From Marinospirillum sp. (lineage in GTDB: Bacteria; Pseudomonadota; Gammaproteobacteria; Pseudomonadales; Halomonadaceae): a stretch of DNA of 6,047 nucleotides. Positions within the stretch are counted from its first letter, which is position 1; the number at the start of each line of letters is the position of its first letter. This document shows, piece by piece, positions 1 to 5,017 of the stretch. The translations under genes and the position numbers were made by a program. The notes under the pieces are model-generated. The model worked only from the letters and a program-made list of their open reading frames with translations. It made no database searches and was not told the origin of the DNA. Where the stretch lies: contig SKHR01000104.1 of assembly GCA_007116865.1 (NCBI GenBank), forward strand, positions 1 to 6,047. Reading direction: 5' to 3'.

Positions 1-294
1 GAAGCAGAGCGTCAGCGTCAGGAACAAGTCCGTCGTGAGGCAGAACAACGAGAAGCGGAGCGCCGTGAAGCTGATCGCCAGTTACAGCTTCAACGTCAGC
101 GTGAAGAAGAGGCACGGCGTTTAAGTGAAGCAGAGGCCTTGCGTCAGCAGGAAGAGGCCATTCGCCGTGAGGCGGAAGAGCGTCGGCGTCGTGAGGCTGA
201 AGCGCTGCGCCAGGAAGAACAGCGTATTCGTGAGCAGGCTCAGCGTGAGCAAGAACAGCGCCGGGCAGAGCAGGCAAGACAGGATACCGAGGCG
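1..294 (+). repeat. Degenerate low-complexity repeat encoding the TolA domain II helix
   Basis: The DNA is built from imperfect iterations of short units such as CGTGAGGC, GAAGAAC/GAGCAAGAAC and CAGCGT, which encode R-E-A-E, E-E-Q and Q-R blocks. By hand count the 98 codons hold about 26 Arg, 27 Glu and 18 Gln, with no Lys, Pro or Gly. This fits a long single alpha-helix or coiled coil spanning the periplasm. The repeats are too degenerate to be a recent tandem expansion, but the length of such tracts often varies between strains. Confidence 0.75.
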
Positions 295-582
295 GTTGCC
301 AGTATGGAGCAAATAATCTTTAACATGATTTCGCGACAATGGACACGTCCACCCGGTATCAGTGAAGATTTAGAGGCGCGGGTTCAAGTTCATCTGCTCG
401 GTTCGGGTGAGGTGAGTCACCTGAGTGTTACTCGCTCTAGCGGTAATGCTGCCTTTGACCGCTCAGCCCTGCAAGCCGTAGAGCGTGCAGCGCCTTTCCC
501 GCTACTGCAACTGGAACCCAGGCAAAGAGATGCATTTCGTGTGGTTGACCTGATTTTTACACCGGAGGATCTGAGTCAGTGA
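1..582 (+). CDS. tolA: Cell envelope integrity protein TolA, C-terminal part (5' end outside window)
   Basis: TolA is the inner-membrane protein of the Tol-Pal system. TolQR energises it, and it reaches across the periplasm to TolB/Pal. Frame 1 is open from the first base, giving 193 codons before TGA at 580-582; the membrane anchor lies upstream of the window. Codons 1-98 or so are an uninterrupted Arg/Glu/Gln/Ala helix, the long domain II. Codons 102-193 are the globular domain III, with SGNAAFDRSALQAVERA, then FPLL and a C-terminal FTPEDL, resembling Pseudomonas TolA domain III. The fragment contains no lysine and no cysteine, so the disulfide of E. coli TolA domain III is absent. The stop overlaps the tolB start, and the tolB/pal context confirms the assignment. 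The TTG at 139 is an internal Leu codon, not a start. Confidence 0.93.
   Translation, partial: EAERQRQEQVRREAEQREAERREADRQLQLQRQREEEARRLSEAEALRQQEEAIRREAEERRRREAEALRQEEQRIREQAQREQEQRRAEQARQDTEAVASMEQIIFNMISRQWTRPPGISEDLEARVQVHLLGSGEVSHLSVTRSSGNAAFDRSALQAVERAAPFPLLQLEPRQRDAFRVVDLIFTPEDLSQ
564..568 (+). promoter_or_regulatory. Ribosome binding site for tolB
   Basis: GGAGG lies inside the last tolA codons, 10 bases before the GTG at 579. It supports that unusual start codon, which overlaps the tolA stop. Confidence 0.8.
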
Positions 583-1886
583 AAAAGCAATGGGGTTTAA
601 GTCTCGTGTTATTGGTCGGACTGTTCCTGAGCCAATGGGCGCAGGCCAATCTGACAATTCGTATCACTCAGGGCAATGATCAGGCAACCCCGATTGCGGT
701 GGTGCCTTTTGCACGTGATGGGGTTGGGGTTTTGCCTGAAGATGTGGCTCAGATCATCAGCCAAAACCTGGAAAGAACCGGGCTTTTTGCACCGATTCCG
801 CGTGAAGACCTGATCAGCCTGCCTTCTTCCGCGCGTGATGTGGTCTATCGTGATTGGCGTTTGCTGCGAGTCAACTACCTGATTGTCGGGCAGATTTCTC
901 GTTCAGGTAATGAGCTGGAAATCCGCTATGAAGTATTTGATGTGGTGCGGCAAGAACGCCTAATGGCGGAACGCGTCACTGGTCGAACCGAAGCCTTGCG
1001 CGATCGCGCTCATTTTATCAGTGACCGAATTTACGAAAAGCTGACCGGGCAGCGCGGGATTTTTTCGACTCAAATCGCTTATGTGACTGCTGAAGCGCTG
1101 TCTGGGCGAGCAGAATACCGTTTCCGTCTGCATGTGGCCGACGCGGATGGCCAGCGTTCAAGAACCATTTTGACCTCGCATGAACCGATTCTGTCACCGG
1201 ACTGGTCACCTGATGGACGCAGACTGGCTTATGTTTCTTTTGAACAGGGGCGTCCAGCGATCTTTATCCAGGAAATTGAAACCGGCGAGCGCTTTCAATT
1301 GACAAATTTTCGTGGCCTCAATGGGTCTCCAGCCTGGTCTCCAGATGGCCAGCGAATTGCCATGACCTTATCGCGCGATGGTCAGCCTGAAATTTACATC
1401 TATGAACTAGAACAGCGACGTCTGACACGGGTCACCAACCACTTTGCCATAGATACCGAGCCCAGCTGGTCACCCGATGGCCGTTATCTGGTTTTTACCT
1501 CCAGTCGCAGTGGTGGACCGCAGATTTATCGCGTCAATCTGTCTAATGGGGATATAGATCGGCTCTCATTTGAAGGCAACTACAACGCCCGAGCACGCTT
1601 TTCACCCGATGGCGATGAAATTTTTATGGTGCATCGAGACGCTGGAGGTGGACTATTCAGTATTGCCGGGCTTAATATTGAAACAGGGCGTATGCGTATC
1701 TTAACCACTTCACCTTTGGATGAGTCGCCAACCGTTGCGCCTAATGGGGCGATGGTGATGTATGCGCTCATGCAGGGTGAGCAGGGTGTGTTGGGAGTGG
1801 TTTCTACTGACGGACGTATTCGTTATGAGTTGCCAGCGGCACAGGGTGATGTTCGAGAGCCGGCCTGGTCGCCATTTTTGGATTAA
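579..1886 (+). CDS. tolB: Tol-Pal system periplasmic protein TolB
   Basis: TolB is the periplasmic link between TolA and Pal. The 435-residue length is normal for the family. The start is GTG, supported by GGAGG 10 bases upstream and by a Sec signal peptide immediately after it: MKKQ, a hydrophobic stretch at residues 7-18, and a likely AQA cleavage site after residue 23. The mature N-terminus (NLTIRIT...) corresponds to the short TolA-binding strand of E. coli TolB. Residues about 38-165 form the N-terminal alpha/beta domain. From about 200 there is a C-terminal beta-propeller with WSPDG-type motifs at 209, 253, 297, 341 (FSPDG) and 386 (VAPNG, degenerate), and WSP at 430. The motif spacing is 44-45 residues, the expected blade period. 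The GTGA overlap with tolA (579-582) implies translational coupling. I see no truncation or frameshift. Confidence 0.97.
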   Translation: MKKQWGLSLVLLVGLFLSQWAQANLTIRITQGNDQATPIAVVPFARDGVGVLPEDVAQIISQNLERTGLFAPIPREDLISLPSSARDVVYRDWRLLRVNYLIVGQISRSGNELEIRYEVFDVVRQERLMAERVTGRTEALRDRAHFISDRIYEKLTGQRGIFSTQIAYVTAEALSGRAEYRFRLHVADADGQRSRTILTSHEPILSPDWSPDGRRLAYVSFEQGRPAIFIQEIETGERFQLTNFRGLNGSPAWSPDGQRIAMTLSRDGQPEIYIYELEQRRLTRVTNHFAIDTEPSWSPDGRYLVFTSSRSGGPQIYRVNLSNGDIDRLSFEGNYNARARFSPDGDEIFMVHRDAGGGLFSIAGLNIETGRMRILTTSPLDESPTVAPNGAMVMYALMQGEQGVLGVVSTDGRIRYELPAAQGDVREPAWSPFLD

Positions 1887-1903
1887 CGCTGTCTGTAACC
1901 TTA

Positions 1904-1912
1904 TGTTATATT
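1904..1912 (+). promoter_or_regulatory. Candidate extended -10 promoter for pal
   Basis: TGTTATATT matches the extended -10 form TGnTATAAT with one mismatch. It lies in the 82-base tolB-pal gap, about 57 bases before the pal ATG. The bases 17 nt upstream (1884-1889) do not resemble a -35 box, as is common for extended -10 promoters. A separate pal promoter would help keep this very abundant lipoprotein in excess over TolB. The call rests on sequence match and position only. Confidence 0.4.
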
Positions 1913-1958
1913 AACCTGGACAAGTATCTGCTTGCTGGGAAACCTGAAACAAAAACGT

Positions 1959-1962
1959 GGAG
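1959..1962 (+). promoter_or_regulatory. Ribosome binding site that fixes the pal start
   Basis: GGAG sits 6 bases before the ATG at 1969. It overlaps the in-frame GTG at 1957, making that start implausible, and is 15 bases from the next ATG at 1978. The start at 1969 is therefore best. Confidence 0.75.
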
Positions 1963-1968
1963 AAAACT

Positions 1969-2514
1969 ATGGAACTGATGAAATACAGCAAACCCTTTGC
2001 ACTGGCCGCTGTTTTAGCTTTGGTTGTTGGTTGTGGTGGTTCAACGCAAGAAGGTGTTTCTGAAGACGTCGTTGCGGATGAAGTGTTGGTCACTGATGAA
2101 GATGCACGTCGGGCAGAAGCAGAAGCAGCACGTCGTGAAGCGGCGGCCCGTGCAGAACAAATGCAGGCTGAAGCGGGTGCAATGCCTGAAATCTTCACGA
2201 TTTACTTTGATTTCGACAAGTCCAACATTCGTAGCGAATTTTACGATGTGCTGAACGCGCATGCGGCTTATCTGATGGCGAACCCGAATGCTCGTGTTGT
2301 TTTAGAAGGTCACACTGACGAGCGCGGTACCCGTGAATACAACATGGCTCTGGGTGAGCGTCGTGGTCAGTCGGTTCAGCGTTACCTGTCACTGCAAGGT
2401 GTTGCTTCCAGCCAGATGGAAGTGGTCAGCTACGGCGAAGAGCGTCCAGCGGTTCGTGGTACAACTCGCGAAGCCCATGCCCAGAACCGTCGTGTAGAGT
2501 TTAACTACCGTTGA
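1969..2514 (+). CDS. pal: Peptidoglycan-associated outer membrane lipoprotein Pal
   Basis: Pal is an abundant outer-membrane lipoprotein that binds peptidoglycan and TolB. From the ATG at 1969 it has 181 residues. The signal peptide has a hydrophobic stretch at 10-21 and a lipobox VVGC with the lipidated Cys22. The +2 residue is Gly rather than Asp, consistent with outer-membrane sorting. Residues 28-45 are acidic, and 46-69 form an Ala/Glu/Arg-rich helical tether. The OmpA-like domain covers 73-181 and contains YFDFDKSNIR (79-88), EGHTDERGT (113-121), LGERRG (128-133) and NRRVEF (173-178). Asp117 and an Arg of the ERR motif are the expected diaminopimelate contacts by family analogy. The gene follows tolB after an 82-base gap containing its own candidate promoter, and cpoB begins 16 bases beyond its stop. 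Confidence 0.97.
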   Translation: MELMKYSKPFALAAVLALVVGCGGSTQEGVSEDVVADEVLVTDEDARRAEAEAARREAAARAEQMQAEAGAMPEIFTIYFDFDKSNIRSEFYDVLNAHAAYLMANPNARVVLEGHTDERGTREYNMALGERRGQSVQRYLSLQGVASSQMEVVSYGEERPAVRGTTREAHAQNRRVEFNYR

Positions 2515-2517
2515 TTC

Positions 2518-2523
2518 AGGGAG
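2518..2523 (+). promoter_or_regulatory. Ribosome binding site for cpoB
   Basis: AGGGAG lies 7 bases before the GTG at 2531 and only 3 bases after the pal stop. It is the best evidence that translation of cpoB begins upstream of the hairpin at 2563-2598. Confidence 0.7.
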
Positions 2524-2530
2524 CTCTACC

Positions 2531-3310
2531 GTGTCATTGAACTTGACAGGTCTGAGCGACACAAAAAAGCAGGGGGCACTTTTTGCCCCCCGTTTTTTAT
2601 GTGCTGCCGTCCTTTTGTGTGTTTTCCCCTTGGCAAGTCATGCCAATACCGGCGTCTCGACCGGTGCCTATGCTCAGTTGCTGATGCAGCTGGATCAACT
2701 GCAAAGTGAAGTGCAAAGCCTGCGCAATCAAGTCGAACAGCAGGAGCGCACGATTCAGCAGATGCAAGAACAGCAACGCAACCGCTACCTGGATCTGGAT
2801 CAGCGTGCACAAGAGCATGCGCAACGCCTTACTCGTTTGGAAGAACAGCGTCCAACGGCGACTCAAACAACCTTGCCTCAGGCGGCCGTCAGTGCTGAAC
2901 CTCAAGCTGAACGGGTGACCCCAGCCAGTGGATCAAGCGCGCGTGATGATCGTGAAGCCTATGCAGAAGCCTATGCTTTGGTGCCCGAAAGACGCTTTGA
3001 TGAGGCGATTCAGGCTTTTCAGGCATTTATCAGAAACTATCCTGACTCTCGTTTAGTTGGCAACAGCTACTACTGGATTGGCGAAATCCACCTGGCTCAA
3101 AACCGCACCCAGGAAGCAGAACGTATGTTTGATATTGTTCTGCAGCGTTTTCCTGACAGCTTTAAAGTCGCTGATTCAATGTATAAGCTGGCATTGATTT
3201 ACTCCCGTTTTGGCGATGACGCGAAAGCACGCGGGATGATGGAAAAAATTCTCAGTGATCACCCAAATGAGCCGGCGGCAGCTTTAGCCCGATCCTGGCT
3301 TGGGCGTTGA
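2531..3310 (+). CDS. cpoB: Cell division coordinator CpoB (YbgF), Tol-Pal associated
   Basis: CpoB is a periplasmic protein. In E. coli it binds TolA and PBP1B and couples outer-membrane constriction to septal peptidoglycan synthesis. It has 259 residues here, close to the usual length. The GTG start has a well-placed AGGGAG. The signal peptide is unusually long: a polar N-region (1-21) ending in Arg21, a hydrophobic core at 22-34, and a likely cleavage after Ala38 (SHA). Residues about 46-107 form a heptad-like Q/L-rich coiled coil, the trimerisation domain in E. coli. Residues 108-137 are a low-complexity linker, and 139-259 are TPR repeats with FIRNYPDS, YYWIGEI, RFPDS, KVADSMYKLALIY and HPN landmarks. 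Codons 11-23 overlap an intrinsic-terminator-like hairpin. No in-frame ATG, GTG or TTG after it would keep the whole signal peptide. Confidence 0.95.
   Translation: MSLNLTGLSDTKKQGALFAPRFLCAAVLLCVFPLASHANTGVSTGAYAQLLMQLDQLQSEVQSLRNQVEQQERTIQQMQEQQRNRYLDLDQRAQEHAQRLTRLEEQRPTATQTTLPQAAVSAEPQAERVTPASGSSARDDREAYAEAYALVPERRFDEAIQAFQAFIRNYPDSRLVGNSYYWIGEIHLAQNRTQEAERMFDIVLQRFPDSFKVADSMYKLALIYSRFGDDAKARGMMEKILSDHPNEPAAALARSWLGR
2563..2598 (+). terminator. Rho-independent terminator-like hairpin inside the 5' coding region of cpoB
   Basis: The stem is GGGGGCA (2572-2578) with TGCCCCC (2584-2590), 7 perfect pairs around the 5-base loop CTTTT. Two bases later comes a run of six T (2593-2598). An A-run (2563-2568) upstream can pair with the T-run, so the element also looks like a terminator on the other strand. 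It begins 49 bases after the pal stop, a normal place for a pal terminator, yet lies entirely inside the translated start of cpoB. It may cut expression of cpoB and downstream genes relative to pal unless a ribosome on cpoB disrupts the hairpin. Function is inferred from form only. Confidence 0.72.
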
Positions 3311-3335
3311 TACACTTTTTATTGTCAATACCAGC

Positions 3336-3343
3336 AGAGTGAG
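3336..3343 (+). promoter_or_regulatory. Weak ribosome binding site for yciK
   Basis: AGAGTGAG ends 4 bases before the ATG at 3348. It is an imperfect and rather close Shine-Dalgarno. With homology to E. coli YciK, it favours 3348 over any upstream extension. Confidence 0.45.
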
Positions 3344-3347
3344 TTTT

Positions 3348-4106
3348 ATGTCTTGTCATATCGATTATCAGGCACCGGATGACCTGCTGTCTGATCGTAT
3401 CATTCTGGTGACCGGTGCCGGTGACGGAATCGGTCGTGCTGCCGCCAAGGGTTTCGCCAGCAAAGGCGCAACGGTCATTTTGCTTGGGCGTACACTGAGC
3501 AAGCTGGAAGCCGTTTATGACGAAATTGAAGCCGCTGGTGGTCCTCAACCAGCCATTTATCCGTTGAATTTTGAAGGCGCCAGCTGGCCGGACTATCAAA
3601 ACATGGCGGACAAGCTGTATGAAACTTTTGGTTGCCTTGATGGTGTGCTCCACAATGCCGGCATTCTTGGCAAGATCACCCCCTTGCAGTCCTACAATCC
3701 GCAGTTGTGGCAAGAAGTCATGCACGTGAACTTCAATGGCCCGGTGATGATGTTGCAGGCGTTGATTCCCTTGTTGCAGGCGTCTCAAGACGCTTCTGTG
3801 GTGCTGACTTCGTCATCCGTTGGGCGTCAGGGCCGTGCTTTTTGGGGCGCTTATGCCTGTTCCAAGTTTGCGCTGGAAGGTTTTTCTCAGGTGATGTCAC
3901 AGGAACTGGAAAATATCAGTGCTGTTCGCGTGAACACTTTGAATCCTGGCGCAACCCGTACGCAGATGCGTGCGGTGGCCTATCCCGGTGAAAACCCTGC
4001 CAATCTGCGAACGCCTGAAGAGATTTTACCCACCTATTACTACTTGATGGGCCCTGACAGTCGCGGATTCACAGGGCAGCAGTTTGATGCTCAACCTAAA
4101 AAATAA
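3348..4106 (+). CDS. yciK: YciK family short-chain dehydrogenase/reductase
   Basis: This is a cytoplasmic NAD(P)H-dependent oxidoreductase of the classical SDR fold; the physiological substrate of YciK is not established. From the ATG at 3348 it is 252 residues, the same length as I recall for E. coli YciK, and similar throughout. It has the cofactor motif TGAGDGIG (22-29), GR at 47-48 (Arg48 hints at NADP(H)), NAG (103-105), and the catalytic set Asn128, Ser156, Tyr169 and Lys173 (YACSK). SSSVGRQGRA (155-164) and FDAQP near the C-terminus (246-250) are distinctive YciK-type segments. All catalytic residues are present, so it should be active. It sits 37 bases after cpoB with no convincing promoter and 17 bases before galU, suggesting co-transcription. 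Its place after cpoB is not the arrangement I know from E. coli. Confidence 0.9.
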   Translation: MSCHIDYQAPDDLLSDRIILVTGAGDGIGRAAAKGFASKGATVILLGRTLSKLEAVYDEIEAAGGPQPAIYPLNFEGASWPDYQNMADKLYETFGCLDGVLHNAGILGKITPLQSYNPQLWQEVMHVNFNGPVMMLQALIPLLQASQDASVVLTSSSVGRQGRAFWGAYACSKFALEGFSQVMSQELENISAVRVNTLNPGATRTQMRAVAYPGENPANLRTPEEILPTYYYLMGPDSRGFTGQQFDAQPKK

Positions 4107-4110
4107 GCTG

Positions 4111-4116
4111 TAGGAG
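4111..4116 (+). promoter_or_regulatory. Ribosome binding site that fixes the galU start
   Basis: TAGGAG lies 7 bases before the ATG at 4124. It is only 1 base from the in-frame GTG at 4118, which rules that start out. Confidence 0.8.
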
Positions 4117-4123
4117 TGTGCTG

Positions 4124-5017
4124 ATGATCCGCAAAGCGGTTCTTCCGGTCGCTGGTCTAGGCACGCGCTGCCTCCCTGCCAGCAAAGCGATCCCTAAAGA
4201 AATGATGACGGTCGTTGACCGCCCCGTGATTCAATGGGTGGTCGAAGAAGCCATCGCCAGTGGCATCACCGAAATCATTCTGGTGACCCATAGTGCCAAA
4301 AAAGCCATTGAAGATCACTTTGATGTCCACTATGAGTTAGAAACCGAGTTAGAAAAACGCGGTAAAACTGATGCGTTGAAAGCGCTACGTGAGTTGTTGC
4401 CAGACTCGGTTCGGGTGATCAGTGTTCGCCAGGGGCGTGCGCTGGGTTTGGGGCATGCCATTTTATGCGCTAAAGCTGTGGTCGGTGATGAGCCTTTTGC
4501 GGTGCTCTTGCCGGACGTGCTGGTGGCGGCTGAAAAAGACCAGCCACAAGCCGATCTCAAACAGCTGTGTGCCCGTTATGAAGGATCGGGCAAAGCCCAG
4601 ATTCTGGTGGATGCCGTGCCAACCGATCAGGTTGATCAATATGGCATTGCTGAGCTGATGCAGGGGTGTGAGCTGGCGCGGGGTGAGGGCATCGGCTTGC
4701 GCTCGGTGATTGAAAAACCCAGTCCGGCACTGGCTCCGTCCAACCTGGCCGTAGTGGGGCGTTACGTGCTGCCCGCAGAGATTTTTAGTTACCTGGAAAA
4801 AACTCGCCCAGGCGCAGGCAATGAAATTCAGCTGACAGACGCGCTGGATGCGCTGCTCCAGTCCAAAGGGGCGGAGGCTTACTGCATGCAGGGTCGTACC
4901 TACGACTGTGGCAATAAGCTGGGTTATTTGCGGGCCACTCTGGCTTATGCGCGTGACCATGCCGAGCTGGGTGACGGATTTATGCGTTTACTGGATGAGA
5001 TTCAGAGGCCGTTATGA
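4124..5017 (+). CDS. galU: UTP--glucose-1-phosphate uridylyltransferase GalU
   Basis: GalU catalyses UTP + glucose-1-phosphate to UDP-glucose + pyrophosphate, supplying the glucosyl donor for LPS core, capsule and other glycans; it acts in the cytoplasm. It has 297 residues, close to the roughly 300 of E. coli GalU. The N-terminal nucleotide-binding signature is PVAGLGTR (8-15) followed by KAIPKEM (21-27). Further family landmarks are VRQG (101-104), GLGHA (108-112), LPDV with Asp131 as expected metal ligand, IEKP with Lys188, GRYVL (202-206), EIQLTDAL (224-231) and DCGNKLGY (261-268). All expected active-site landmarks are intact. The start at 4124 is set by TAGGAG. The stop overlaps the next start in an ATGA (5014-5017), so the next protein is probably translated in step with GalU. 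Confidence 0.96.
   Translation: MIRKAVLPVAGLGTRCLPASKAIPKEMMTVVDRPVIQWVVEEAIASGITEIILVTHSAKKAIEDHFDVHYELETELEKRGKTDALKALRELLPDSVRVISVRQGRALGLGHAILCAKAVVGDEPFAVLLPDVLVAAEKDQPQADLKQLCARYEGSGKAQILVDAVPTDQVDQYGIAELMQGCELARGEGIGLRSVIEKPSPALAPSNLAVVGRYVLPAEIFSYLEKTRPGAGNEIQLTDALDALLQSKGAEAYCMQGRTYDCGNKLGYLRATLAYARDHAELGDGFMRLLDEIQRPL

Noticed and set aside
1..294. Repetitive start of the window as a minisatellite or CRISPR-like array.
   Set aside because: The units are short, degenerate and in frame with the TolA helix, with no conserved direct repeat and spacer pattern.
2543..2571. TTGACA at 2543-2548, a perfect -35 hexamer inside the cpoB start region.
   Set aside because: At spacings of 16-18 bases the -10 position is AAAAGC, AAAGCA or AAGCAG, nothing like TATAAT, and the terminator hairpin follows at once.
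2599..2709. ATG at 2599 just after the hairpin as an alternative cpoB start.
   Set aside because: It is out of frame with the coiled-coil and TPR coding sequence and reaches a stop after about 36 codons without a ribosome binding site.
3300..3347. In-frame upstream extension of yciK overlapping the end of cpoB.
   Set aside because: It adds 16 residues absent from E. coli YciK and starts at a TTG inside cpoB, whereas the ATG at 3348 gives the family length of 252.
3252..3788. A 178-codon open frame on the minus strand opposite cpoB/yciK.
   Set aside because: It is antisense to a well-supported SDR gene and shows no recognisable domain or composition of a real protein; a codon-bias shadow.
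4463..4960. A 165-codon open frame on the minus strand opposite galU.
   Set aside because: It is antisense to intact galU with all motifs conserved on the plus strand, and no family resemblance was seen.
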